Assembly (NCBI GenBank): GCA_020633415.1
Contig: JACKDQ010000001.1
Location: forward strand, 744,001-808,000
Direction of reading: 5' to 3'
Origin: Deltaproteobacteria bacterium
Lineage (GTDB): Bacteria > Myxococcota_A > Polyangia > GCA-2747355
DNA length: 64,000 nt
Shown here: one piece after another, positions 43,501 through 51,251 of the stretch
Layout of the letters: each line of letters opens with the position of its first letter
Position numbering within the stretch: the first letter of the stretch is position 1
Notes under the pieces: model-generated
Databases searched by the model: none
The model's input: the letters and a program-made list of their open reading frames with translations, nothing else
What the model was told of the DNA's origin: nothing
Program-made: the position numbers and the translations under genes

Positions 43501-46416
43501 TGGGAAGAGCGTGGTCGCCTCGATCGCAGCGCCGAGTGTCTCGAGAAGATCCTGCTGATCGACGATCGGCGCGAGGAGACGTACGTTCAGCTGGAGCGCC
43601 TGTATCAGCAGGATGCACGTCACGACGATATGGTCGATGTGCTCCGTCGGCACATCGACGCGCTTTCCGATCCGACCGAGCGCGTGCAGCGCTACATGCA
43701 GTTGGGCGAAGTCTACGAGGTTCACCTGCGTGACCTCGATCAGGCGATCGAGGCCTATTCGGGTGTGTTGTCTTTCGACCCCGACCACACCCGCGCATTG
43801 GATGCCTTGGCTCGCTTGTACGAAGACACTGCCGCTTGGGAGCAGGCGATCGACGTGATGTCGCGATTGTCGGAGATCGTCGATGACGCCGCGTACCGGG
43901 TCAACATGTTCTACCGCCTCGGCCGGATCTTTGAAGAGCATTTGGCCGATGAAGAGACGGCAGAGATTCGCTATCAGCAGGCGTTGGAGCTCGATGCTGG
44001 TGCGTTCGACGCGATGGTGCAGTTGATCGAGCTCTATAAGCGACGCGGCGACTGGGCCAAAGCGGCGACGATGATGGTGCGCGCCGAAGAGCACACGCAG
44101 AACCAACTGGAGAAGTCGCGCTTGCTCTATGAGGCAGGCAACGCCTATCTCAACCAACTCGGCGACGAGGCTTCTGCTACTGATCTGTTTGCCAGGACGC
44201 TGAAGGTCGATCCGGACCACGCCGAAGCCGGTGAGCCGCTGGCCGAGATCTACTTTAGAGAAAAGCGCTTTGCCGAGCTCGAGCCAGTGTTGGACATGCT
44301 GGTTCGCAAGGTGGATCGGCGCGACAATCGCAAGCTTCAAGACCTATATTACAAGCTGGCCAAGACTGCCGACGCGCTGAACAACCACGAGAAGGCGCTG
44401 AAGTACTATCGCGCCGCCTACGATATCGACTCGACCCATCTCGCGACGCTGCTCGGCATGGCCGACCTGCTCCATCGCACGCAAGATTGGGATCGGGCGT
44501 TCAAGATGTATCAGACGATCTTGGTTCACCACCGCGATAGCCAGAAGACGGAAGATGTTGTCGATATCTTCTACAAGCTGGGTTCGATCAAGATCCAGCT
44601 CGGTGAGCGACGAAAAGCGCTCAATATGTTCGAAAAGGCGTTGGAGCTCAATCGCTCGCACCGCTTGACGCTCGAGGCGATCGTCGATCTGCAGAGCAAG
44701 CAGGGCGATTGGGATGCGGTGATCCAGGCGAAGCGCGCAATGCTCGCGGCTGCAGAGGGCGAGGATGCCTTCCAGCTACACCAGGAGCTCGGTGATCTAT
44801 ACGCCGACAAGCTCAACGATATTCAGCGGGGAATCGCTTCGTACCAGGCCGCCCACGACCTGCAGCCGGACAACCACCCGGTGTTGCACCGCCTGATCGA
44901 GCTCTACACGGTAGGTGAGCAATGGAAGAAGGCGGTGGAGGTCATTCTGCGTCTGACCAATTTGGTCGATGATGCGGCGATACGCGCGAAGTTCCATTAC
45001 TCGGCGGCGGTGATCTATCGCGACAAAATCCGCGCGCTGGACGAAGCGATCGATTGCTTCAACCGAGTGCTCGATGACGACGCCAAACAGCTCAAGGCTT
45101 TCGAGGCGATCGATCGCATTTGCACGCAAAAGCGCGACTGGAAAACGCTAGAGCGCGCTTACCGCAAGATGATCAAGCGGCTTCCTGCCGAGGGCGAGGA
45201 TGGGCTCAAGGTGATGCTCTGGCACAACCTTGGGGAGATCTATCGCACCCGCATTCAAGACTTCGACGCGGCGATCGCTGCCTTTGAGGTGGCCGCACAC
45301 CTGGAGCCGGAGAACGTTACGCGGCACGAGATCCTGTCAGAGCTCTACATGATCCAGATGCCGAAGAACGCCGAATACGCCGAGAAAGCGATCGCCGCGC
45401 ATCAAACGGTGATCAAAACGGAGCCGCTCAAGGCTGATTCGTACAAGTCCTATCGCGCGCTGCGCAAGATCTACATGGAGACCAAGCAATACGACAAGGC
45501 TTGGTGTGTGTGCGCGACGCTGACCTTCTTGCGCAAGGCCGATCCAGAGGAGCAGCAGTTCTACGAGCAGTACAAGCAGAATCGTCTGCTGCGCGCTCGA
45601 GCGCGACTGACCGACGAAATCTGGAGCCGCTATGTCTTCCATCCGGACCTCGACCGCTACATCTGCGCGATCTTGGGTACGTTGGCACCATCGGTTGGAC
45701 CGATGTGGGCCCATTCGCACCGGCACTTCGGGTTGAAGCGCAAGGAGCGACGCGATCTGAGTTCAGATCCGGCGCTGTTTTCCAACGTGTTCAACTATGT
45801 GACCCAAGTGCTCAACGTGATCCAGCCGGAGCTGTATCTGAAGCAGGATCACCCGATCGGTTTGCAGATGGCGCATACGGAGGAGATTCCGTCGTTTGTC
45901 GCCGGTCAACAGTTGCTGCAGGGGCGCTCGGAAAAAGAGCTCGCTTTCGCAATCGGCAAGCAGCTGACGATCTTGCGCCCGGAGTTGTTTCTGCGCAATG
46001 TGTTGACGGCCGCGTCGCAGTTGCGACTGGTGTTTTTGGCGGGTGTGCGAATGGTTAACCCGCAGTTCCCGCTCCAGCCTGCTGAGATTCCGGAGATCGA
46101 CAAGATCATTCGCCACGCACGTGGGCGGATGCACGCAGGACAACTCGAGCAACTGTCGGGGCTGGTTCAGCGGTTTGCCAGCGGCAAGGGCGAAGTCGAC
46201 CTGACGCGCTGGCTCACGGCGGTTGAGCTAACAAGTAATCGCGTCGGCCTGATCCTCTGCAACGATTTGGAGATTGCGGCGCGCATTCTGACTAACGAGC
46301 CGACAGGGCTGGGGGCGATGTCGCCGAAGGATAAGATTCTCGACCTAATCCTCTACAGCGTCTCGGAGGAATATTTCAAGGTGCGCACGCATCTAGGTCT
46401 GGGCATCAGCCAGTAA
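34555..46416 (+). CDS. Giant TPR-repeat protein (3953 residues) with a conserved C-terminal domain
   Basis: The start at 34555 (MNEIKQRLKEADDQ) replaces an earlier in-frame codon because the preceding 44 residues look non-coding. No signal peptide and no membrane segment: a cytoplasmic protein. Residues 1 to about 410 are TPR-like. About 413-520 is a very acidic disordered linker (Asp/Glu runs, ESDDEYSGEDD). About 530 to 3660 are TPR-like pairs in modules of roughly 72 residues with a recurring W-x-(D/E)-L then LGD.(E/D)RAI..Y..VLEID plan, about forty by length. About 3665-3953 is a distinct domain (RYVFHPDLDRYICAIL, ELAFAIGKQLTILRPEL, VELTSNRVGLILCNDLEIAARIL) also found in the 1661-residue protein at 54515. 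A scaffold role is inferred. Confidence 0.9.
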   Translation: MNEIKQRLKEADDQGRVVETLEHEIDQLEDRGDQARQLFELGQAYEELLLRKDRAMAAYQKAFKLHPQDVRSLVRARQIYCEMGNLKMAAKLLAFQLKIAQDARERAMLLTDLARAQIDLCQVDQARAALQQAESLQPSNPQIAALLPCVSYDKTDWAGSVTALVDEAAEADLGSESASKLVNASRIARVEGADEEHREALLRKALDFDANHAEATFLLEELLAEQNRTAEILELHELRVKSSGSDQLLSLYCDLASQWAIRFVDLANTAHFYDRALRSFYGNENGVSEELFPGHLAAFGLLREVRGQAGEWIELLQLADAGLGLSLGPIELRGLLRQALEIAWQELGDLERAAEYARRLGDVDAGDALFEAFAEQHGALLEQARADRGEEVDSTKVVDPRQMERMAGISTIKEDAEAAQGNEDSSVEADDSPQEADQVEASDAQDELEQAADALSDDAYESDDEYSGEDDAYAADHQDDDATSAAERNRPPSAAVMAAVDGTAIDEDVDAATAALFEEARAAEAKSAERGIDAWRKVAQRARSLRTPWRELARLYAQVQRWPALVDALKQEAETVDDVAHQKELLFKAAAVAREHMHDGAVLTLLTQIHRTDQVDVRVLDELILQYEKMNRWSDLISTLRKKAEATPDAAEQVAIWERIAAIYVDRFSNQAEAIKAYERIVEIDPTHDQAVGQLKEMYERRRDWDKLIELYNREIDLIDDEQLRAERYLEVARLASTKLKRPQISMELWSKVIDFAPDNVEALGQLEMLYERAKDWNGLADVCRRQVDLLDDDTRKGQLLQKLGILFSDKIKDDDRATEAWRLLLEIDPEHRRAQDALKKLYVAAGAYDELESFYGEQGRWDELIRVLERQVESESPDERAPIYFKIADLWQEKLGKPERAVRAFEKVLALDEDNLQAAEALIPLYEGGRDVSKYTSVLEIQLKHTEDEDLRFERTRALAQMYEERLRDKEGALRWYLQSFAVRPDDEDLRQQVERLGEECGRWPDVIQAYTTALESLDATSTMLPLLATIARVQEEELGNAEGALETNQRILEIEPQEPAAIDALERLYTRTQQWDELRGVLERKIELTASDDDKKKIYLRIAYLYEEELGDAERAIDAYQTILDLGDDDAEALRALTSIYERQQRWSELGDMLMRQLGQLGPDDNVLLIETKQRLGRLREEQLGDIGGAIECYRDILEIDSANHAARDALEARLGDTDHQVEVCRILEPIYAEVGEWSKLIDVHEIQLQNQEDPAAAVELLLRIGSLWVEKVGDGGRAFDAYSRCFRADPTNTVAREELERLAAIQERWEDLAGLYEHATEQALDGALGHELLVKLAQVVDERLEQPERAISFYQKARELEPDDRSTLDALERLYTHGERWSELIEVYRSKADLSTDPDKRTQLLGRMAMIWEEMIGNLEEATSCYNEILGNDDGSLEALRALDRLYQSQQAWPELAENIARQLTLTEDESTRTGLLLRLAQIRMEALEDTAGAVDTYRQVLEIDRNSEQAVNALQRLLGDEDHELAVAQLLEPYYRNTNDWTRLVAAYEIMVKHSYDQPRKLDLLHQIGELYEVAGDDARGAFEVYGRALKEDPANEETLGRIWRLARTLGAWTELIAHLRELIPDVVDGQLVSRLHTRIAEIYEEQLADLDQAAQAYQQILGGDPQNIEAINALEQIYARGESYTDLVGVLRQKAEIVTDPDERKQLLFRAAQLYEDVLEQQGEAIATYQQVLDIDDSDAAAIESLQRLYVKLERWDDLKDIYARKVELARDPDVKRQILYALGGLYEQQLGDLERAVETFQAALDLDAEDQVAIRALDRLYQQAERWYDLLQILERRVEMEGNSLDGIELRFRIGRLWQTELGDLTRAVETYREVLGIDPGHQATIEALDGIVQGKEEPVLAAQVLEPVFEQALEWERLVALQEVMIANAEDPFRKAELLHRVAGLYETRVENPQRAFEAYGRVLRENISDERAIAHLERLASELNGGWQQLAQLLEAEYEKSLDPLVRVDVGLRLARIYEDELEQGERAIERYRGVLESDEENRTAILSLDRRLTAAERWSELPDVLRREIHLAQTAEEIIDLQFRLGQLYQEQLADTASAVECYREILASTPEHTPSTTALELLFEDGQQQAEIAEILEPLYRRSERWENLVNIMQVQLEASDGDSHDKVQSIQRIAEICEQRLGDHSRAFRWWAQALPLDPSAEVITEELERLARINDGWEELAATYGNAAEQFSDSDKQRVLKMQARVYDEELRDRQSAEEAYLRVLQLDEADVDAICALDRIYDQGAMYAELAEILRRRIGVTYEAEPLVELLLRLGTVYETALEDVDQAIAVYCSVLEHDSRNSRALEALEGLYFRTEAWAELHDVYEKMVDIAPGDQGVADCYARMAKISSDALEDAHRAQELWNRVLDLRGEDPVALWALADLYEAAEDWRELVEVLQRQVSITEETSARIRLFERLGRIWGDHLGRERNALEAWQNVLDLDGGNGRALAAMAQIYRNTQAWEELAETLDRLIDLGMTGDTSEEELKGLYAQLGELHGEILLRPDRAIDAWRRVLDMQPDEFRALSALEQLLTQEARWEECIQVLERKADVLQSPEERVDVLMQAANIWQERIGEAEPASRMYERVLEIERGNHVAYEALEQIYREGWHWEKLIELLLSRIDGASDTHEAVELLQQTAKVYEEHLNQAEQAFVVLQAAFRQDYTNDRTARELERLASTTGKWNELLNDYSAVVQTITDPDVKVDLLVKMSRWYGNELNHLDYAIQSAQQALQIDPDHVQALEALSGFYRKTGRWEELVSVAQRNAELETDPDRRAEALLALADLYEVQLGNAPKAIEAYSTVLEIDEHNTDALNSLDRLYRLNMQWHELIEVLHRKSEAAADGEQIIALKAQIGQLYDEQIQDADRAIDAYKDILTIEPQHMPALKALESLYEKTGQTEDFLDVLEQQLDVSGSDDERVALYERMASVWEERGRLDRSAECLEKILLIDDRREETYVQLERLYQQDARHDDMVDVLRRHIDALSDPTERVQRYMQLGEVYEVHLRDLDQAIEAYSGVLSFDPDHTRALDALARLYEDTAAWEQAIDVMSRLSEIVDDAAYRVNMFYRLGRIFEEHLADEETAEIRYQQALELDAGAFDAMVQLIELYKRRGDWAKAATMMVRAEEHTQNQLEKSRLLYEAGNAYLNQLGDEASATDLFARTLKVDPDHAEAGEPLAEIYFREKRFAELEPVLDMLVRKVDRRDNRKLQDLYYKLAKTADALNNHEKALKYYRAAYDIDSTHLATLLGMADLLHRTQDWDRAFKMYQTILVHHRDSQKTEDVVDIFYKLGSIKIQLGERRKALNMFEKALELNRSHRLTLEAIVDLQSKQGDWDAVIQAKRAMLAAAEGEDAFQLHQELGDLYADKLNDIQRGIASYQAAHDLQPDNHPVLHRLIELYTVGEQWKKAVEVILRLTNLVDDAAIRAKFHYSAAVIYRDKIRALDEAIDCFNRVLDDDAKQLKAFEAIDRICTQKRDWKTLERAYRKMIKRLPAEGEDGLKVMLWHNLGEIYRTRIQDFDAAIAAFEVAAHLEPENVTRHEILSELYMIQMPKNAEYAEKAIAAHQTVIKTEPLKADSYKSYRALRKIYMETKQYDKAWCVCATLTFLRKADPEEQQFYEQYKQNRLLRARARLTDEIWSRYVFHPDLDRYICAILGTLAPSVGPMWAHSHRHFGLKRKERRDLSSDPALFSNVFNYVTQVLNVIQPELYLKQDHPIGLQMAHTEEIPSFVAGQQLLQGRSEKELAFAIGKQLTILRPELFLRNVLTAASQLRLVFLAGVRMVNPQFPLQPAEIPEIDKIIRHARGRMHAGQLEQLSGLVQRFASGKGEVDLTRWLTAVELTSNRVGLILCNDLEIAARILTNEPTGLGAMSPKDKILDLILYSVSEEYFKVRTHLGLGISQ

Positions 46417-46446
46417 GGACCGCTGCCACGCGCTTGCGACAAAGAG

Positions 46447-48210
46447 ATGAATAGCTCCTCGGGGGAACGATATCAGCTGTTAAGGCGGGCGTTGGTCCAG
46501 GTGCGCCACGATTTGGGTGCGGTCAGAGAGCTGCTGACCAGCGAACAGGACCAGGGGGCCTGGTTCTTGCGGCGCGTTCGCCAAGAGCTGTGTCGCGAGC
46601 TGGCGCAGGGCAACGTGCGTGAGGCCGAGATCAATCTTGAAGTGGCGATGGTTCTCGGCAATATGCACGGCGTCTTGATGCGAAATGCAGACTACCGCGC
46701 TGCGATCGAGGCGGTCGGCGCCGTCTGCGGACGTGACTATCGCGGTGGATTGGCGCGCCTCGATCGTTTGGTTGCCGATGATGGCTGTGATCGGGCACTG
46801 CGCTGGATCGCTGGCCTGTGGATGGCGAGCGCTGCGATTGCGATCGGCGATCTATCCTATGCAAAGCAGGTTGTCAGCGACGCCAGCAAACTGAGCGATC
46901 CAAATGATCCCTTTGCTGTTGGCACGACAGCGCGAGTTTCAGGTGAGGTCTTCAACCAAGCTGGTGATCGCCAAGCAGCGCTGCGCCAGTTGCGACGTGC
47001 GGTCGACTTGCTCGCTGACGTGGGCAACGCCCGCGATCAGGCGATGGCCTGCCTATCGTATGGTCGCGCGCTGATTCACGACGAGCCGGAGAAGGGCAGG
47101 GCCTCCGCCGAGCGCGCGGCCTCGCTCGATCCGGGCTGGATCGAGCCGCGGCTTTATCTCTGTCGCCTCGCGCTGAGTACCGGGCAGCTCGACGACGCTG
47201 AGGAGCAGCTCAAGCAGATCGCTCAGCGCTGCGGCAAGGCTCCGGGAGCGATCCGTGAGTCGCGGTTGTTAGCGTTACTGCGTGACGGCCAACTTTCAGC
47301 AGATCTTGTCAACCGCTATCTGAAGCTCTGTGCGCGCGTGCCCAGCGAGACCTTGGTGACTGAGCTGGTCTTGCTTTGCGAGATTCATCGCGACTTCCTT
47401 GAGCTGCGCGAATTGCTGGCCTGGACACTGCTGCATCTCGGACGCGATGACGAGGCGGCCAAAGAGCTCGAGGCTCTGGCGATCGAGAATCTCGATGGCG
47501 AGATGCATGCTTCGGTGTTGCTTGGCATCGGCTGCTTGGCGAGTCGGCGGAGCGCGGCGCGGCAGCCCGGCGCGTGGATTCCGGAGAGCCAGCGCACGGA
47601 GAAAATATCGGCCAGCGCGCTTCAGGCCTTGGCAACGCATCAGGCGATCCCTGCGATCCAGCTGCTCGATACCAAAGACACCAAGCAAGAAGAGGAAGAT
47701 AAGACCGATCGTTGCGCGGTGTTCACCGGTCAGCTGGCGTTGCTCAACGTTCCTGAGCTACTCGAGTTTCTCAAAGTGAGCCGACGGAGTGGTACGCTGG
47801 TGATCACCAGCGAGCAAGGCATCGGCGCAGTGCAGCTGCGCGATGGAATGGTGACGGGGGCGGCATCGCCGACGGCGCCGCACGTGGGGGAACTGCTCGT
47901 CGAGCAAGGTCTGGTCGCCAAGTCGCTCGTCGAGGAAATCGCGAAATCGCGTAGGGAGAGTCGTCTGATCGGCGCCGAGTTGATCTCTCGTCAGTTGGTT
48001 TCCCTTGAGCAGGTCAAGGCGGCTCTTTCTGAACAGAGCTATATGGCGATCGCCGAGATGATTCACTGGCAGACCGGGCGGTTTGCGTTTGAGCCGGAGG
48101 GCGAGAACACGATTCGGACGCCAGTGGATGATAATGCGATCGAGATCGTGCTCGATCCGCAGATGTTGGTGCTCGAGGCGCTGCGTCGCTTCGATGAGCA
48201 AAACCGTTGA
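46447..48210 (+). CDS. TPR and DUF4388 (PATAN-like) domain protein
   Basis: 587 residues, cytoplasmic. Residues 1 to about 400 are helical repeats of the TPR kind (AYGR/CLSYGRALIHDEPEKGRASAERAASLDPGW, LYLCRLALSTGQLDDAEEQL). From about residue 426 comes DUF4388: FTGQLALLNVPELLEFLKVSRRSGTLVI, then the effector-like strand IGAVQLRDGMVTGAASP. It is followed by a helical part (GELLVEQGLV, LIGAELISRQLVSLEQVKAAL, MIHWQTGRFAFEPEG). DUF4388 proteins in myxobacteria and Deinococcus are linked to signalling. It follows the giant TPR gene by 30 bp and is probably co-transcribed. Confidence 0.88.
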   Translation: MNSSSGERYQLLRRALVQVRHDLGAVRELLTSEQDQGAWFLRRVRQELCRELAQGNVREAEINLEVAMVLGNMHGVLMRNADYRAAIEAVGAVCGRDYRGGLARLDRLVADDGCDRALRWIAGLWMASAAIAIGDLSYAKQVVSDASKLSDPNDPFAVGTTARVSGEVFNQAGDRQAALRQLRRAVDLLADVGNARDQAMACLSYGRALIHDEPEKGRASAERAASLDPGWIEPRLYLCRLALSTGQLDDAEEQLKQIAQRCGKAPGAIRESRLLALLRDGQLSADLVNRYLKLCARVPSETLVTELVLLCEIHRDFLELRELLAWTLLHLGRDDEAAKELEALAIENLDGEMHASVLLGIGCLASRRSAARQPGAWIPESQRTEKISASALQALATHQAIPAIQLLDTKDTKQEEEDKTDRCAVFTGQLALLNVPELLEFLKVSRRSGTLVITSEQGIGAVQLRDGMVTGAASPTAPHVGELLVEQGLVAKSLVEEIAKSRRESRLIGAELISRQLVSLEQVKAALSEQSYMAIAEMIHWQTGRFAFEPEGENTIRTPVDDNAIEIVLDPQMLVLEALRRFDEQNR

Positions 48211-48235
48211 TCTTCAGCCGGGCGAGGTTGGTTGG

Positions 48236-49039
48236 ATGGCTGAGGGGGGGCGATGCAGGACCGGCAACGTGGTCGCGCTAAGCCGCAGCATCGGTATTGT
48301 CGTGAGCTGCCTCGTGCTGTTGTCGATGAGCGTGGCGCAAGCGGCGGGGCGACCAATGGTGCCTCAGCCAGATTGCCTGCGGATCGTTGAGGAGCGGATC
48401 GCTCGGGCATTGCTGCCCGCGGTCGAGCGCTCTGGCATGCCGGGCCGTCCGGGCGATGCGCTGGAGCCGCTTCGCGCGGCGTTTGAGCGCTGTGCTCGGC
48501 GGCTCGCCCTTGGTGGGCGTTGGGGGCGCGAGCAGCAAGTCGGTCAGGCGCTGTTGACAGCATTGGCGCAGCGCCGGTTCTGGTCAGAGACGAAGCTGGC
48601 CGAGCTGATCAAGTTGCGCGGTCACTTGAGCCCGGTTGGCTCACGGCAGTTGGGTGACCCACCTGCGGCTCTGTTGGAGACGGCTCTTGTTCTGCGGGCG
48701 ATCGAGGGTTTTTCCGCGCTCGCCGGGTTGAGCGCGCGCGGCGATGGCGGCGAGCGTAGGGCGCTTCGCTCAGCCTCGCTGGGTGTGGTGATGTATTGTT
48801 TGTTTGGTGACAAGCGAGCGCCTGGCCACGATGTGCGTCGAGTGCTGAGCCGTGCGATCAAGGCCAACCATCCGGCGCTCTACCGGCGAATCTCAGGTCG
48901 GAATGGCTTGCCCAGCGCGCTACGCCTGACTCATGCGATCGAGCAGCTGATGCGGCAGCGTTTCGTCGAGATCGGCCGGCGATATCCGCAGTCGGCGCTG
49001 CGCGGCTTGTTTCAGGCGATTGGCGGCAAGCAGCGCTAG
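48236..49039 (+). CDS. Hypothetical secreted protein
   Basis: 267 residues from the ATG at 48236, which has GAGG 7-8 nt upstream. GTG at 48269 would give a more compact signal peptide and is possible. Hydrophobic segment SIGIVVSCLVLLSMSVAQAA, cleaved after AQAA. The mature protein is helical and Arg/Leu/Ala-rich (ALLTALAQRRFWSETKLAELIKL, RVLSRAIKANHPALYRRI). Family unknown. It starts 25 bp after the DUF4388 gene, and its stop is only 25 bp from the convergent cyclase gene. Confidence 0.7.
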   Translation: MAEGGRCRTGNVVALSRSIGIVVSCLVLLSMSVAQAAGRPMVPQPDCLRIVEERIARALLPAVERSGMPGRPGDALEPLRAAFERCARRLALGGRWGREQQVGQALLTALAQRRFWSETKLAELIKLRGHLSPVGSRQLGDPPAALLETALVLRAIEGFSALAGLSARGDGGERRALRSASLGVVMYCLFGDKRAPGHDVRRVLSRAIKANHPALYRRISGRNGLPSALRLTHAIEQLMRQRFVEIGRRYPQSALRGLFQAIGGKQR

Positions 49040-49064
49040 TCTGCTTGCGCCGGACGTGGCGGTC

Positions 49065-50687
49065 CTATGGACCGCGCATGTTGGGGTCGGTGCTCTCTGG
49101 GCCCCAACTCCCGTCGCGTACGCCGGCGACTCGATAGATGCTGAGCTCTTTGAGCTTTCCTTTGACGCGGGCCTTAGGCAGCGCCAGGGCATCGATGCGG
49201 TGCGAGGCCTGCAGATAAGTGGCCTCGCTGATAATGATCTCGTTGGCGCCGGCAAGCGAGCAAAGCCGCGAGGCTGTGTTCACCGGGTCGCCGATCACGG
49301 TGTACTGCAATGTCTTGCTCGAACCGATCGCGCCGTAGACACAAGTGCCGGTGTTGATGCCGATCCCGATGCTCAGCGGCGGTAGGTTGCGAGTGGACCG
49401 CGTGCGGTTGAAGTCCTTCAGCGCTGACATCATCTCGACCGCGCATTCGACCGCTAGACATGCAGCCTCGTCGTTGGCGCGCGGGACGCCAAACAATGCC
49501 ATGATTTCGTCACCGACGTACTTGTCCAGTGTGCCTTCGTGGCGAAAAAGGACCTCGACCATCGTCTCAAAGTATTCGTTGAGCACAGAGACGATGTCGT
49601 GGGCGTTGGCGTTCTCCGTCATCGCCGTGAAGCCGCGAATGTCGGCGAACATGATCGTTACCTCTCGGGCCTCGCCGACGCTGTCGAGTTTGAGTTTTCC
49701 CTCGACCATCTGCTCGACCATGCCCGGAGAGAAGAAGCGCTGAAACTGTGCTCGGGTGCGCGCTTCCCACTCGATCTTGTGGGCCAGGCGCGCGTTTTGA
49801 ATGGCGATCGCTGCCTGCGTCGCGATGCCGGTAAACAGCTGCAAGTCCTTTTCGGTGAAGGCATTGGTGGCGAACTGCGAGTCGAGGTGCATGATGCCCA
49901 ACAGTTCGGTACCGTGCAGCAGTGGCACGCACATCGTTGAGCGGATGCCCTGCATAATGATGCTATGCGCCCCGGAAAATCGGCTATCAACTGTCGCGTC
50001 GGATGACAGCACAGCCTGCTTTTCGCGCACGACCTCGCTGAGAATGCTGTTCGACAGGATGATTTCTTCGTTCGCGGCGCGCTCGTTGTTGTGCTTGGTG
50101 ACATGCGGCACCGGAACGCCTTGGTCGTTCATCAGCATGATCACGCCGCGATCAGCGGGGAGCAGCTCGAAGGCCTTGTCGAGAATCTTGCGCAGCAGTC
50201 GGTCGAGATCGAGCTCCGCGCCCACCGCCTGGGCTAGCTCGTGGGCGATGCGCAGGCGCTCGTAGTCCCGCCGGAGGATTTCAAGCTCGGCGATCTCTTT
50301 TTCGGGTCGGAACTGGCCGGTGTCAGCGGCGATGCGCTGGCGGATGTGGCTCTGGGCCATGCCCGGGGCGATCGTCACCCGAGACAACGGCGGGGCGCTT
50401 CCTGGATCCTCGCGAAAGAGCAGCCGTGAGGCGCCGAGAGAGATCTCATCACCGTCTTTGAGAATTCGCTCCGAGACGCGGTCTTCACCGACGAAGGTGC
50501 CGTTCAGACTGCCGAGGTCTTTGAGCAAAAAGCGGTTGTCGGCGGTGCGCAGCACGTGGGCGTGCTCTTTGGAGATGATGCGGTCGAGGATTTGGATCGT
50601 GTTTTCGGGATGCCGACCGATCGTATTGACCGCCGCCAGGTCGAACTCAGCGCGCTCTTCGCTGGTAAGAAGAATCAGCTTTGCCAT
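49065..50687 (-). CDS. FHA-GAF class III adenylate cyclase
   Basis: 540 residues, soluble. FHA domain at about 22-90 (TIGRHPENTI, ISKEHAHVL, GSLNGTFVGEDR), GAF at about 155-302, then a short helical linker and the cyclase domain at about 340-515. Catalytic residues are all present: metal-binding Asp349 (FADIRGF) and Asp393 (KYVGDEIMALFG), adenine-selecting Lys389 and Thr463 (QYTVIGD), and transition-state Asn470 and Arg474 (PVNTASRL). It should make cAMP from ATP under control of phosphoprotein docking and a small molecule. ATG at 50687 chosen; a TTG lies three codons earlier. Confidence 0.93.
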   Translation of the reverse strand: MAKLILLTSEERAEFDLAAVNTIGRHPENTIQILDRIISKEHAHVLRTADNRFLLKDLGSLNGTFVGEDRVSERILKDGDEISLGASRLLFREDPGSAPPLSRVTIAPGMAQSHIRQRIAADTGQFRPEKEIAELEILRRDYERLRIAHELAQAVGAELDLDRLLRKILDKAFELLPADRGVIMLMNDQGVPVPHVTKHNNERAANEEIILSNSILSEVVREKQAVLSSDATVDSRFSGAHSIIMQGIRSTMCVPLLHGTELLGIMHLDSQFATNAFTEKDLQLFTGIATQAAIAIQNARLAHKIEWEARTRAQFQRFFSPGMVEQMVEGKLKLDSVGEAREVTIMFADIRGFTAMTENANAHDIVSVLNEYFETMVEVLFRHEGTLDKYVGDEIMALFGVPRANDEAACLAVECAVEMMSALKDFNRTRSTRNLPPLSIGIGINTGTCVYGAIGSSKTLQYTVIGDPVNTASRLCSLAGANEIIISEATYLQASHRIDALALPKARVKGKLKELSIYRVAGVRDGSWGPESTDPNMRGP

Positions 50688-50776
50688 TTCGAACAAGGCC
50701 TTGATTCTCGGGGCGGTCGTCTTGAGCCGCGCTTGAGATCGGTCGATGTTTGAGTGATTTGCACTAGGTGTTGGAA

Positions 50777-50805
50777 ATAATAGGCCAAATTGAGTTAGCC
50801 GTAAA
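50777..50805 (-). promoter_or_regulatory. Promoter of the adenylate cyclase gene
   Basis: On the minus strand TTTACG (50800-50805), 17 bp, TATTAT (50777-50782), about 90 bp upstream of the cyclase start. It separates the cyclase from the response-regulator operon upstream. Confidence 0.6.
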
Positions 50806-50846
50806 GGGCCAAATCGCCTCCCGCAGCGTGGGCGGCGGCGAGCGAG

Positions 50847-51251
50847 CTAGTCCCGCTCAAGTCCAAGGATTCGGCAAACCTCGGCGACGACCTGCCGGGG
50901 CGCGATCGGCTTCGACATGTAGTCGTCGCAGCCAGCCTCCAACGCGCGCTCGCGGTCTCCGGACATGGCGTGGGCCGTCAGGGCGATGATTGGCCGATCG
51001 GACAATCCGTCGATGGCCTTGATGCGTCGCGTTGCTTCCCAGCCGTCGAGCACCGGCAGCGATAGATCCATCAATATCAGGTCTGGCTGGAAGCGCTGCG
51101 CAGCCTCGATCGCCGCCGCACCATCGGTTGCCTCTTCGACCTCGAAGCCGTAGTGCGTGAGTACACCGGCGAAGATTCGGCGATTGTGCAGGTTGTCTTC
51201 AACCAGCAAAATGCGCTTGCCCTGGCCGGGCTTTTTGTTGTTCGCGCTCAT
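50847..51251 (-). CDS. Single-domain response regulator (CheY/DivK-like receiver)
   Basis: 134 residues, receiver domain only. Acidic pair in LVEDN (Glu18, Asp19), phosphoacceptor Asp62 (ILMDLSLP), switch Thr (IIALTAHAM) and Lys (YMSKPI). There is no output domain, so it signals by protein contact or passes phosphate on. Its start overlaps the kinase stop by 4 bp; the pair is cognate. The nearest downstream neighbour is the cyclase, a possible but unproven target. Confidence 0.94.
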   Translation of the reverse strand: MSANNKKPGQGKRILLVEDNLHNRRIFAGVLTHYGFEVEEATDGAAAIEAAQRFQPDLILMDLSLPVLDGWEATRRIKAIDGLSDRPIIALTAHAMSGDRERALEAGCDDYMSKPIAPRQVVAEVCRILGLERD

